Notes under the pieces: generated by a model
Seen by the model: the letters and a program-made list of their open reading frames with translations, nothing else
Database searches by the model: none
What the model was told of the DNA's origin: nothing
Position numbers and translations under genes: made by a program
In this document: piece by piece, positions 19,278 through 28,238 of the stretch
Position numbering within the stretch: the stretch's first letter is position 1
Layout of the letters: the number at the start of each line of letters is the position of its first letter
NCBI RefSeq assembly: GCF_015356755.1
Contig: NZ_JADFCO010000066.1
Coordinates: 186,001 to 250,000 of the forward strand
Source of the DNA: Nonlabens antarcticus
GTDB taxonomy: Bacteria > Bacteroidota > Bacteroidia > Flavobacteriales > Flavobacteriaceae
Length of the DNA stretch: 64,000 bases
Reading direction: 5' to 3'

Positions 19278-19509
19278 TACATTCTTGAAATCCTAATACT
19301 GGTTCTATAATTTTAATTGTCAAATATTATAAGGATTTAAATCCTATCGCTCTTAAGTGTTGTTATTTTGAACTTCTATTGATATTTTCCAACTATTGAG
19401 TTCTGTCTATTAATTTAGAATTCCAAAACTGACGCTTAAACCTGTTGTTGAAAGAATCGAAAATTTTGCTCATTGTGCAAATATGATTTGAAAATAAGGA
19501 ACGATATCT

Positions 19510-19731
19510 TCACTCTATAATTTCATAATCGATATCCAGTTTCCGCAAATCACGAAGTGCCGAACCACGATTTTTATCTTCAATTTCAATATCTACAGGA
19601 TCTCCTTCCAGAAGAATACTTGTAAGTTCGTTAGCAAGGGAATCGCCTACAGTAGAAATTCCAGCAATACATTTTGATATCGCTCTTCGATCAGGTCTTT
19701 GAGCGTCGCAGGATAATAAATTAATTTTCAT
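19510..19731 (-). CDS. Small protein, weakly L7/L12 C-domain-like
   Basis: This 73-residue protein starts MKINLLSCDAQ. Its pattern, a helix with Gly-containing turn, then LLEGDPVDIEIEDKNRGSA and LRDLRKLDIDYEIIE, resembles the alpha-alpha-beta-alpha-beta C-terminal domain of ribosomal protein L7/L12, but the similarity is by eye and weak. It stands alone, between ribH and the periplasmic cluster. It could be a chance frame; codon use looks ordinary and the ATG is well placed. Confidence 0.5.
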   Translation of the reverse strand: MKINLLSCDAQRPDRRAISKCIAGISTVGDSLANELTSILLEGDPVDIEIEDKNRGSALRDLRKLDIDYEIIE

Positions 19732-20234
19732 GAGGATATTTATTTCTGCAAGATAGTAGAGTTGTCCTACACTGGGGTTTTAATGTGTTAAGTTTAATTG
19801 AGATTGATCTGACTCCGCAAAGCTTCCAATTTGAATATCAAAAATTATAAAATTCTTTTAAGACTAGATATAGCGATCAAATATCTCAATTTTGGAAGGC
19901 TATAGTATTATTCATTATGCTTTTATAGTCCAGAGATGTCATTTGTCTGATGTATAAAAAAGCAATTCAAAGCGGTCGTTAAAGTGAGTAATACAACTAA
20001 GTTTTATGATGAGGGTCTAGGTTATTTATACAAATGCATTGATAATGCGATAATTCGGATGGTTAATTAAATACAACAGTATACTAAGATTACTCAAGAA
20101 TTCTTAAGTGTGCTCAATGGCTTCTTTTCATCGACACCTACGATTAAAAAGCTTTAGAATAAAAAAGCCATAGAAGGGATGTGAATCCTAACTATGGCTA
20201 TAAACTGTGCTAGTATTTCACTTACTGTACTTAT
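19732..20234. other. Intergenic stretch, 500 bases
   Basis: AT-rich with no credible gene on either strand. The only structure seen is the terminator at 20161-20199 at its right end. Confidence 0.6.
20161..20199 (-). terminator. Terminator of the HIUase/HbpS operon
   Basis: On the minus strand the stem AGCCATAG/CTATGGCT, with an 18-base loop, is followed directly by a run of six T. It lies 35 bases after the stop of the hydroxyisourate hydrolase gene. Confidence 0.75.
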
Positions 20235-20648
20235 TTAGTTCCCTCTATAAGTGGAGTAACCGAACGCAGAAAGGGTAATAGGTACATGATAATGATTATC
20301 TCCCTTTAATTCAAAAACTACTTCTATGAATGGATAGAAACTTTCCTGTCCCAGTTCCTTAAAATATGGTGCGGTATGATATGTCAGTTTGTAAATACCC
20401 TCGTGATCAATGTTCTTTTCTTCTTTTAAGAAATCATTGATACGTCCATTTTTATCTGTATTTTTTTCATCAATGGCAACCCATAGACCATTAGTGTCTT
20501 GTTTAGAAAGACTGATGGTAACGTTTGTCGCTGGTAAACCTTGCGAAACATCTAAAATATGACTTGATAACTGATATTTTGCTTCTTGTGCATAGGTAAA
20601 TGTTGTTGCTAAAACCATTAGCATCGATAGTAAGAATGTATTTTTCAT
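20235..20648 (-). CDS. uraH: Exported 5-hydroxyisourate hydrolase (transthyretin-like)
   Basis: HIUase opens 5-hydroxyisourate, the unstable product of urate oxidation. The 137 residues start with a signal peptide (cleavage after TYA, residue 20), so the enzyme acts in the periplasm. The mature part keeps the family's catalytic residues: SSHILD with His30, NGRI with Arg69, NHYHVP with His119 and His121, and a C-terminal YRGN (134-137) in place of the usual YRGS. The Ser-to-Asn change at the last residue is a mild variant. No uricase or OHCU decarboxylase gene is in the window. It is the last gene of a run with two HbpS-like genes. Confidence 0.88.
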   Translation of the reverse strand: MKNTFLLSMLMVLATTFTYAQEAKYQLSSHILDVSQGLPATNVTISLSKQDTNGLWVAIDEKNTDKNGRINDFLKEEKNIDHEGIYKLTYHTAPYFKELGQESFYPFIEVVFELKGDNHYHVPITLSAFGYSTYRGN

Positions 20649-20679
20649 GAGGTTATTTTTATATGTATAAAAGTTGACT

Positions 20680-21165
20680 TTATTGCTTCATTATTTTTAA
20701 TCCGGCCATAGCGATGCGTACGTCCTCACTGCCATGAGCTCCTCCTACACCTATACCACCCACTACTTTTCCATTGATATAAATAGGAACGCCGCCGTCC
20801 AAAATCAAAATATTTTCATCTAAGTAGCGGATATCTTGAGGGATTGTACCGTCTTTAACTCCTTTTGCAATTTCTGCGGTTTCTCTTTTTTGGGAGTTTG
20901 CGGTATATGCTTTTTTATAACTCGCTCTAATAGTATGTACTCCTGCATCTTGATGTCTCAATACAGACAATGTTTGCCCAGATTTGTCAACTACAGTTAT
21001 GGTCACAAATAAGTTTTCTTTTGTTGCTTGCGCAAAAGCAGCTTGTACTATTCTTCCAGCCATTTCTCCAGTAAGCACCGGTTCTTGCGTAATGTTTTCT
21101 TGAGCGTAAATCATAGATGTCATAAGTGTCAAAAGAATTATAAACGTATTTTTCATAATTGTCAT
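20680..21165 (-). CDS. Exported GlcG/HbpS family heme-binding-type protein
   Basis: This 161-residue protein has a signal peptide ([13 protein letters not shown], cleavage before QEN) and an HbpS/GlcG domain with the family's closing block [19 protein letters not shown]. HbpS from Streptomyces binds heme and protects from oxidative stress; GlcG itself has no settled function. An ATG three codons in (MKNTF) is also a possible start. It overlaps the following copy by four bases. Heme binding here is inferred from family only. Confidence 0.85.
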   Translation of the reverse strand: MTIMKNTFIILLTLMTSMIYAQENITQEPVLTGEMAGRIVQAAFAQATKENLFVTITVVDKSGQTLSVLRHQDAGVHTIRASYKKAYTANSQKRETAEIAKGVKDGTIPQDIRYLDENILILDGGVPIYINGKVVGGIGVGGAHGSEDVRIAMAGLKIMKQ

Positions 21166-21692
21166 TGTTTTTTAACTGAAAATCCAAGAGTTTCAACTGC
21201 ATCTTTAGCCACATTATGATCGGTTTCACCACCACCAGCTCCGGAGACGCCTATACTTCCGATTAATGCTCCATCTTTCCAAATAGGCACGCCACCGCCC
21301 AAAAGCAATAGTTCTGGTAATGTATTTAGATTTTCTGCTGTAAGATCGCTAGCAGCTTTTTTCATCAGTTCAAAACTTGGTGTTTTTGTTGAAAGAGCGG
21401 TAAATGCTTTTCTGCGGGAAGCTTCGGTATTATGAGGACCCACATTATCACCTTTTATAAGTAGTATCGTAACACCACTAGCATCGAGTACAGCTAGGGA
21501 AATTTGTTTGTCTAATTTAGAAGCTGTTTCAATCGCAACTCTCGACAATGCAAAAGCGCCTTCTTGTGTTAAATGATCAACCGATTTAACGTACGTATTC
21601 ACTTTCGAGAATGGCTTATTAGAATCTGGTTTGATTTGAGCAAAAGTCAGTACGGGAACTAAGGCAAGAATTAATAGGCACTTTTTCATCAA
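21162..21692 (-). CDS. Exported GlcG/HbpS family protein, second copy
   Basis: The 176-residue protein has a signal peptide ([18 protein letters not shown], then QIK) and a GlcG/HbpS domain ending [20 protein letters not shown]. It is clearly paralogous to the next gene but divergent in sequence, so the two could form a hetero-oligomer. It is the first gene of the three-gene operon that ends with uraH and lies 61 bases downstream of the regulator gene on the same strand. Confidence 0.85.
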   Translation of the reverse strand: MMKKCLLILALVPVLTFAQIKPDSNKPFSKVNTYVKSVDHLTQEGAFALSRVAIETASKLDKQISLAVLDASGVTILLIKGDNVGPHNTEASRRKAFTALSTKTPSFELMKKAASDLTAENLNTLPELLLLGGGVPIWKDGALIGSIGVSGAGGGETDHNVAKDAVETLGFSVKKQ

Positions 21693-21753
21693 AGATTTGT
21701 TTCTACAAAGTTAGGACCTGAATATTGCATAAAAGTTGTCCTATGTCAACGTT

Positions 21754-22323
21754 TTATAATTTTGATTTTACCCTGCTCAAAGTGGAAGGGGAAATACCTA
21801 AATAGGATGCAACCATTTTATTAGATACGTTGAGTAACAACTTAGGTTGATATTTAATAATCCACCTGACTTTATCTAAAGCATCAAAACCTTGAAATCC
21901 GTAAATTCTTTTTTGGGCCATAATAAAACCAAGCTCTAATATTTCTGTGTATATTTTTGAGAATTGGGGAATAGTATCAACTAAGTGATAAAAACCAGTT
22001 CTTGAAATGCACAGCAGTTCGGATTTCTCAATCGTTTGTAGGTATTCTTTGGCTGGCTGTTGATCTATAAAGCTAGGTAGAGCAGTAGCGAAATTCCCCT
22101 CAAACGCAAAATACCTTGAATTTTCAATGCCTTCTTTTGAATTGGTGAACAATCGAATACATCCTTTATTTATAAAATAATAATGTTTTGACACTTCATC
22201 ATAATTGAGAAGTATCTCACCCCTTTCAGCATGAATCAGGCTAAAAAAGGAACAGATTTCCTGAAGCGTTTTAGGTTTAATTTCAGATTTATTTTTTATA
22301 AAATTTTCAAGTACTTCGTACAT
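21754..22323 (-). CDS. Crp/Fnr family transcriptional regulator
   Basis: The 189 residues consist of a cyclic-nucleotide-binding-like beta roll (about 20-120; RGEILLNYDEVSKHYYFINKG) and a C-terminal helix-turn-helix, MVASYLGISPSTLSRVKSKL, at 170-189. No Cys cluster for an iron-sulfur centre is visible, and the phosphate-binding cassette typical of cAMP binding is not clear, so the effector is unknown. Its location directly upstream of the HbpS-HbpS-uraH operon makes it the likely local regulator, possibly responding to redox or heme. Confidence 0.85.
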   Translation of the reverse strand: MYEVLENFIKNKSEIKPKTLQEICSFFSLIHAERGEILLNYDEVSKHYYFINKGCIRLFTNSKEGIENSRYFAFEGNFATALPSFIDQQPAKEYLQTIEKSELLCISRTGFYHLVDTIPQFSKIYTEILELGFIMAQKRIYGFQGFDALDKVRWIIKYQPKLLLNVSNKMVASYLGISPSTLSRVKSKL

Positions 22324-22817
22324 TATTGATCTGTGCTATGGTTGCTTTTTAAGACTCGCAATTTTCCTCGATTTAATATAGTTTTGACTATCCTATCTAC
22401 CAATAGATTGAAAAGTGTTATCTGTTTTTAGCGTATAACATATTCGAAAATCAGTGAGCTTTCAAATAGAATGATGATTGTTTCAATTTTTAAAAAGTCA
22501 TTATTTTTTAAAAACCTTAGCGCCGTAGGTATCAAAAATTAAATGAGTCTTTGCATATAAAGTTTATTGTCAAAATTATTTTATCATTTTACTTGAGAGC
22601 TTTTTTAAAACACCTTTTACATCTTGAGATCGTTGCTAAAATTTATTGATGGACAAATAATACCACTGCTAAAACCGATTTCTAAAATAAAGGGTTTTTA
22701 GAGTTTCGTTTCATGGAATGTATAGTTTTCCTCTATTGAGTTAGAATTCATAAATCATGAGTATCGATGATAATAGGATAGAAGACTATGAGTGTCTTGG
22801 GCAATGAGATTGTGTCT
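22324..22817. other. Intergenic stretch, 494 bases
   Basis: AT-rich, no gene, no repeat seen. It should hold the promoter of the Crp-like gene, but I see no clear TAnnTTTG box close to its start. Confidence 0.5.
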
Positions 22818-23201
22818 TTAAAGAATCTTTATTGGGACCTTATTCTCATCCATCGCAACAAAGGTGAACATACCAGAAACTGCTTTCTCTCGATAATTTG
22901 AATACATTTCTTCAACATAAATATCTACGCTCACTTTTAAACTTGTGTTTCCAACGTGCACCACGTTACCAGTTAATTCAATGATAGTTCCTGCTGGGAT
23001 GGGTCTTTGGAAATCAATTTTATCACTGCTGACGGTTACCATTTGCTGACGACTGAATCGGGTTGCTGTTATAAAAGCAGTTTCATCCATCAATTGCATT
23101 GCGGTTCCTCCAAAAAGAGTATCGTAATGATTGGTAGTATTTGGAAACACTGCTTTGAAAATGGTAGTGGATGACTTCTTTTTACGCTCTTTTATATTCA
23201 T
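22818..23201 (-). CDS. Acyl-CoA thioesterase, YciA-type hotdog fold
   Basis: The 127-residue protein has the single hotdog domain of the acyl-CoA hydrolase (YciA/BFIT-like) group: NHYDTLFGGTAMQLMDE (24-40) with the catalytic Asp39, then a SSDKIDFQRPIPAG strand that lines the CoA site. The enzymes cut acyl-CoAs into free CoA and fatty acid in the cytosol. It stands alone, separated by about 500 bases on either side, so its regulation is independent. Confidence 0.9.
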   Translation of the reverse strand: MNIKERKKKSSTTIFKAVFPNTTNHYDTLFGGTAMQLMDETAFITATRFSRQQMVTVSSDKIDFQRPIPAGTIIELTGNVVHVGNTSLKVSVDIYVEEMYSNYREKAVSGMFTFVAMDENKVPIKIL

Positions 23202-23706
23202 GAGATGTTGTACTTGAAAATATTTTAAGACGAATGTTTAATTCTCCTTAAGATTTCTTTCGATTTATGTTATCTAAACTGATATCAAATGGGATTATCT
23301 AATATCTCGTCGATCAATTCAGTTTAAAGTTAAGGTTACTATTCTACTTATAAACAGTTTGGTTTTTGCGAGAGGAATAAACACGAGTAAGTTGGGAGTC
23401 TTCGAATTTTTATTGTCGATGTTTAATCGACGATCTTGAGAATGCTTCCAACCAAATCGGTTATAAATACGTTATTCAGATTATAAATTTCATAGCGGAG
23501 AGCTACGGCCGCGGGCAATTGGCGTGTATCGGTGCATTAACCCATGGCTTAAAAGTAAAGGTTTAATGATGACTAATAAAAACTTGAGCAGGACACACTT
23601 TCGCGAAAGCGTTGTTAAACAAAAATCCTCGCGTATATGGAAATATTTTTAGTATTCAAAATATAATCACCCAACGCTCAAAGCTTATTAACAGTATTGA
23701 TTTTGT
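23202..23706. other. Intergenic stretch with a palindrome copy
   Basis: It holds a 13/14 copy of the window's palindrome at 23597-23610 and nothing else that I can name. Confidence 0.6.
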
Positions 23707-23910
23707 TTATGGTGTATCGCTTTCTTGACGTGCTTTCCACCATCGATATAATTGAAAAAAGCCAAAGGCAATTAACAGTCCAGCAAGTACAACTTGATAG
23801 GTTTCCATTAGTTCTACACCATAAAAATGATCATACATCTTCCAGGACCCTATACCTATAAAGGCAATGGCTAACATAAAATTATAGTTGGCTTTTGTAT
23901 TTTCATTCAT
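23707..23910 (-). CDS. Two-helix small membrane protein, tandem paralogue
   Basis: The 67-residue product has two hydrophobic segments (about 11-24 and 38-56) and a charged tail. The stretch IGIGSWKMYDHFYG, METYQVVLAG and then FGFFQLY matches the preceding gene's IGFGGYRFYLHYTG, MESWQMILSG and YGLFVAY position by position, so the two are duplicates. It overlaps that gene by eight bases. Function is unknown. Confidence 0.75.
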   Translation of the reverse strand: MNENTKANYNFMLAIAFIGIGSWKMYDHFYGVELMETYQVVLAGLLIAFGFFQLYRWWKARQESDTP

Positions 23911-24109
23911 TTTCTACATCGTTCTCTTGAGTAATAACACTGTAAGCCACAAAAAGCCCGTAGAGCACCACCGCGCCTGAAAGGATCATTTGCCACGACT
24001 CCATAATGGTCTGCCCTGTATAGTGTAAGTAGAATCTATAACCACCAAAACCTATCATGAGCATTGCAAAAATGCCGCCTATTAATGGATTGCGTTTGCG
24101 TGCCGCCAT
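23903..24109 (-). CDS. Two-helix small membrane protein
   Basis: The 68-residue protein starts MAARKRNPLIGG, with two membrane segments and a charged C-terminus. The open frame continues upstream to a TTG at 24166, but those codons run through the hairpin of a terminator (24134-24163), so the ATG at 24109 is the real start. It is paralogous to the next gene, and the pair forms a two-gene unit. Confidence 0.75.
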   Translation of the reverse strand: MAARKRNPLIGGIFAMLMIGFGGYRFYLHYTGQTIMESWQMILSGAVVLYGLFVAYSVITQENDVENE

Positions 24110-24133
24110 ATCTATATATTTAAAGTACAAGAT

Positions 24134-24163
24134 AAAAAAACGCCTCGAGATCGAGGCGTTTTC
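24134..24163. terminator. Intrinsic terminator, both strands
   Basis: A hairpin, CGCCTCGA-ga-TCGAGGCG, is flanked by seven A on the left and TTTT on the right. On the minus strand it ends in seven T and closes the transcript from the gene at 24401-25120. Confidence 0.9.
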
Positions 24164-24400
24164 CAACTTAAAACTAACTATTAACGTGAAAGCAAACCTT
24201 CACAATTTAAAAACTATAAGACATTAGACGTGAATACTTTAAAGTACTTACATTTCATAAAAAGGAGCATTTATCACGTTTAAAATTTATGATATGTATT
24301 TAGATCTGTACTTAGACGGGTTATGAAAGGGTAATGGTGCATAAAATACTATTGACGGCGTCGCCACATCCTTAAATAAACCATCAATAACTCTTAAAAA

Positions 24401-25120
24401 TTATGCGTTAAAGTACTTACTGTTCCAGATTACGGTATTAAAGTTTTTGCCTGCTGCAAATGTGTAATACAATACCATGCTAGCAATGGATTTGAACGTA
24501 AAAATAAAAATAAGCAAGAATTGGACACCCGTAGCATCTTCTGCAAACAGACCGTTGGGAACTAGGTAAGCGACTAACAAGCTGACTAACATGGTAAAAA
24601 TGGTGAGGTTTTCAAGACTTTTAAAAGGCCACGCCCATGCTTTTCTAAAAAAGTTAAGATCATTTCCCCACTTATGGATTAAATAAAAATAGCCGTTACC
24701 TATAGGAGCAAAGAGTAGGGGGTCATCTGCGTTTTCTAACTTGAACATTTTAGAAGGAGCTACTATTTTAAAACCTCTTAGGGTCATTTCATGTTCCTTC
24801 TCCAGTTGCTTAATAATAGTAAGTGCTTCTTGTGGGATCTCGTTCTTGAAATATTTAGTATCTAGAAAACGCAGTCTGTAATCTATACAAATCTCGCGTA
24901 TTTGATCGACGTGAAAAATGCGATCTGTTTCTAGAAGATCAAAATTAAAGGCGTTGCGCGGTGTAGGTTTTTGAGGACTCTTCATTCTAGCAATGATCTC
25001 GTCCTCCTTGCGGTCATCCTCCGCTAGGATCGCTGCAACCTGTTCCAGAATATGGGACTCTTTGTACGACTTATTGCGCACTTGTTGCAATTTCTGTTCA
25101 ATATTCGTCCGACTCAACAT
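24401..25120 (-). CDS. Conserved hypothetical membrane protein
   Basis: The 239-residue product has an N-terminal soluble part (about 1-155), opening MLSRTNIEQKLQQVRN with a likely coiled-coil, and two C-terminal membrane segments (about 165-190 and 200-225). I see no known domain. The frame reaches a start at 25138 but the ATG at 25120 looks better. It lies 137 bases downstream of pheT on the same strand and ends at the terminator at 24134-24163. Confidence 0.75.
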   Translation of the reverse strand: MLSRTNIEQKLQQVRNKSYKESHILEQVAAILAEDDRKEDEIIARMKSPQKPTPRNAFNFDLLETDRIFHVDQIREICIDYRLRFLDTKYFKNEIPQEALTIIKQLEKEHEMTLRGFKIVAPSKMFKLENADDPLLFAPIGNGYFYLIHKWGNDLNFFRKAWAWPFKSLENLTIFTMLVSLLVAYLVPNGLFAEDATGVQFLLIFIFTFKSIASMVLYYTFAAGKNFNTVIWNSKYFNA

Positions 25121-25257
25121 AAGGGTTCCTTTTAGCAATTGAAAGTTAGAAATTTCTTAAATATATTCCTACACCTTTATTATGTCGTGTCATGTGGCTT
25201 GACCTATCAAGCGGGTTATAATTTTTTTACAGGCATTAAAATATTAGTTGCAATCGA

Positions 25258-27681
25258 CTATCGCAAAACCGCTCCTGCTTGTTTCTCTAGCTGTAGGCGC
25301 AATTTGTCCATGGATTTATCAATTTGTTTGTCTGTTAATGTCTTTTCAGAATCTTGTAGTACAAAACTTAATGCATAGGATTTTTTTCCTTCTGGCAATT
25401 GATCGCCTTCAAATACATCAAATAACTTTACAGATTTCAACAAACTTTTCTCGGTTTGGAACGCTATATTTTCTAATGTCTTAAACTCCGTTTGAACATC
25501 TACTAGTAATGCCAGATCGCGGTGCACCGCTGGAGATTTTGAAATCGCGCTTATAGGCTCGCGCTCTCGTTGGATGATTTTAACCACGTCACTCCAGTAA
25601 AAGTTAGCATAATAAACAGGCACATCAATGTCAAATTCTCGCGCCACTTTTTTCTTCACGATTCCTATGTCTACTAATTTGCTACCGCTGCTTAAGGCAA
25701 GTCCTTCGCTCAAGAAGTCCATTTTGGTTACTTTTTCGCTCACGGTTTTAATTCCCAGTCGGTTCAAGATGGCGATGACGGCACCTTTAAGGTAGAAAAA
25801 GTCCGCTTTCGCGAAAGCAGAATTCCACGAGCTTTCCTGCACATTACCTACCGTAAGGATGGATAAATGTTTCTGCTCTGTGTACGATCCTTTTTGAAAC
25901 TCGTGATAGGAATTTCCAAATTCAAAGAATTTTAGATCACTCTGCTTGCGATTGAGGTTGAAAGCAACTGCTTCCAGGCCACCATACAGCAAACTCTGGC
26001 GCAATACTGATAAATCATTGCTCAAAGGATTTAATATTTTTACCTCATTCTTAGGCGAGATCTGATCTGTCAACTCGTGGTATTTGCTGGAAGTAAGGCT
26101 GTTTGCCATCATTTCAGTAAACCCTTGACCTATCAATTGCTGGGCAATAATATTTTCTAGCTTATAATTGTCCAGTTTAGAACTGGTAGCAATCGTCGCA
26201 TTTAATTTTGTAGAAGTTTCAATACGGTCATAACCGTAAACGCGCAGGATTTCTTCAATCACATCCACAGGTCTGCACACGTCGTTTCTATAAGCGGGAA
26301 TACTTAATCCTAAACCAGCTTCTGTCACATTTTTGACGTTGATATCGAGGGTTCTCAAAATATCCTTAATCTCAATGCGGTCGATTTCTTGACCTATTAA
26401 AGAGTCCACCTTGGCAAAAGGAAGAAATACTTCACAATCTTCGATCTTATGTGGGTATAAATCTGTGATATCACTAGCGATCTCACCACCTGCAATTTCT
26501 TTGATTAAAATCGCTGCTCTCTTCAATGCATCCTCAGTAATATTAGGATCAATACCACGCTCAAAGCGGAAAGAAGCATCTGTATTAAAACCGTGTCGTT
26601 TTGCCGTTTTCCGAATGCTAACAGGATTGAAATAAGCACTTTCTAAAAATATAGATGTGGTATTTTTAGTAACACCACTATTCTGACCGCCATAAACACC
26701 GGCGATACATAAAGGTTTTTCAGCATCGCAGATCATCAGATCTTCTTCATGCAATTCATGAACTGCACCATCCAGTGTGGTGAATGGTGTTCCAGTTGGC
26801 ATGGTTTGCACAACAATTTTTTGTCCTGTAATTTTTGTTGCATCAAAAGCGTGAAGCGGTTGTCCCAGCTCATGCATTACATAATTTGTAATGTCCACGA
26901 CATTATTTTTAGGAGCAATTCCTATAGCCTTTAAGCGATTTTGCAACCAGGCTGGGGAAGTAGTAATCGTGATTCCCTTAATGTTAACGCCGCAATATCT
27001 GGGAGCTAGCTCTGGATTAAGAACTTCAATGTCAAACCGATCAGCACGAGAATTCACATAGAAATTGCTGAGTGATGGCGTGATGAACTCGGGAGCCTGT
27101 TCATGAACTGATATTCCAGCACGCAAATCTCTTGCAACACCCAGATGCGACATGGCGTCAGCACGGTTAGGTGTTAAGCCTATTTCAATAACGTGATCGT
27201 TCTCGATTTCAAAAACATCAGCAAGTGGCGTTCCAACTTCTAGTGCGTCATCCAGCACCATGATGCCATCGTGGGAAGCACCCAGTCCCAGCTCGTCCTC
27301 GGCACAAATCATTCCATGGCTTTCCTCACCGCGTATCTTTCCTTTTTTTATGGTCCAGGCTTCGCCTTTGTCATCATAAAGAATGGTGCCTATAGTGGCA
27401 ACCGGAACCTTTTGACCGGTAGCTACATTTTTAGCACCGCAAACAATCTGCACCGTTCCTGTTCCTATATCAACTTTGGTAAGATTTAATTTATCGGCAT
27501 TGGGATGTTTGAAACATTCTATAACTTTACCTACAACAATGCCTTTCAAACCACCTTTTACACTTTCAAAGGGAGTTACACCTTCCACTTCTAGACCTAA
27601 CGAAGTCAATAGGGCTGTGTGTTTCTCTAGATCTTCGGCAACGTTAAGAAACTGTCTAAGCCAGTTGTAGGAAATCTTCAT
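25258..27681 (-). CDS. pheT: Phenylalanine-tRNA ligase beta subunit
   Basis: PheT is the beta chain of the alpha2-beta2 PheRS that charges tRNA-Phe. The 807 residues start MKISYNWLRQFL. The domain order is the EMAP-like tRNA-binding domain (about 40-150), B3/4 editing domain (about 210-360), B5, the catalytic-like core, and a C-terminal FDX-ACB anticodon-binding domain. The open frame continues 16 codons further, but a -7 box at 27702-27709 lies inside that extension, so the ATG at 27681 is right. A perfect palindrome copy (25805) encodes AFAKAD. pheS is not in the window. Confidence 0.96.
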   Translation of the reverse strand: MKISYNWLRQFLNVAEDLEKHTALLTSLGLEVEGVTPFESVKGGLKGIVVGKVIECFKHPNADKLNLTKVDIGTGTVQIVCGAKNVATGQKVPVATIGTILYDDKGEAWTIKKGKIRGEESHGMICAEDELGLGASHDGIMVLDDALEVGTPLADVFEIENDHVIEIGLTPNRADAMSHLGVARDLRAGISVHEQAPEFITPSLSNFYVNSRADRFDIEVLNPELAPRYCGVNIKGITITTSPAWLQNRLKAIGIAPKNNVVDITNYVMHELGQPLHAFDATKITGQKIVVQTMPTGTPFTTLDGAVHELHEEDLMICDAEKPLCIAGVYGGQNSGVTKNTTSIFLESAYFNPVSIRKTAKRHGFNTDASFRFERGIDPNITEDALKRAAILIKEIAGGEIASDITDLYPHKIEDCEVFLPFAKVDSLIGQEIDRIEIKDILRTLDINVKNVTEAGLGLSIPAYRNDVCRPVDVIEEILRVYGYDRIETSTKLNATIATSSKLDNYKLENIIAQQLIGQGFTEMMANSLTSSKYHELTDQISPKNEVKILNPLSNDLSVLRQSLLYGGLEAVAFNLNRKQSDLKFFEFGNSYHEFQKGSYTEQKHLSILTVGNVQESSWNSAFAKADFFYLKGAVIAILNRLGIKTVSEKVTKMDFLSEGLALSSGSKLVDIGIVKKKVAREFDIDVPVYYANFYWSDVVKIIQREREPISAISKSPAVHRDLALLVDVQTEFKTLENIAFQTEKSLLKSVKLFDVFEGDQLPEGKKSYALSFVLQDSEKTLTDKQIDKSMDKLRLQLEKQAGAVLR

Positions 27682-27701
27682 AAAAGGTTGATTTAAGCCC
27701 G

Positions 27702-27709
27702 CAAAGATA
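27702..27709 (-). promoter_or_regulatory. -7 box TATCTTTG of pheT
   Basis: Exact TAnnTTTG match, 20 bases upstream of the pheT ATG. No phenylalanine attenuator was recognised. Confidence 0.6.
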
Positions 27710-27830
27710 GTGGTAATCACGCTTTCCACGAGCTTGGTAGGGAATAAGTTTCTTCAATTTACAAAGGCCCAAGAACTGCAGCATTACCATAAATTAGAAT
27801 ATTTGCAACTTATTTCCAGTTCAGTGTTTT

Positions 27831-27953
27831 GTTCTATTTAAAATTAAAATTCAAATAAAGCTCCTCGCCTCAGAAGAGGAGAGGACAGATTGGCCTCGTT
27901 TTTTAGAACGATTCAATCAGGAGTGTTTGAAAGTGTTGAGAATTAAAGACTAG
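27831..27953. repeat. Direct repeat, first copy, 120 bp
   Basis: First of two near-identical copies (second at 28056-28180). It holds the hairpin CTCCTC/GAGGAG and a small hairpin CGTTT/GAACG, then CAATCAGGAGTG. The gap of about 100 bases between the copies holds another short inverted pair, CTTTCCT/AGGAAAAG. No gene lies between 27682 and 28238. Confidence 0.85.
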
Positions 27954-28055
27954 TTCAGAATCTTTATCAGTTCACAGGATCTTCAACCTATCCGTCTCTG
28001 CCGCTATCACGACAGATCCACCTTTCCTCTTCTCAGGAAAAGAATTTTGAAACCG

Positions 28056-28180
28056 TGTTCTATCTAAAAATTAAAATTCAAATACAACTCCTCGCCTCAG
28101 AAGAGGAGAGGACAGATTGGCCTCGTTCTTTAGAACGATGCAATCAGGAGTGGTTGAAGGTGTTGCAAATCAAACTCTAG
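28056..28180. repeat. Direct repeat, second copy
   Basis: It matches 27831-27953 along its length with scattered base changes. The loop hairpin here is a perfect CGTTC/GAACG, while the first copy pairs through a G-T wobble. Confidence 0.85.
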
Positions 28181-28238
28181 TTTTTTGGTAGAGAGTGAAT
28201 TCGTGCATAAATCAACATTCAGTTATAGGTCCGGACGT

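Noticed and set aside
24110-24166. Upstream extension of the small membrane gene to a TTG
   Set aside because: The extension is the inside of a terminator hairpin.
27682-27729. Sixteen-codon N-terminal extension of pheT
   Set aside because: It contains the -7 box, and family members start at MKISYNWL.
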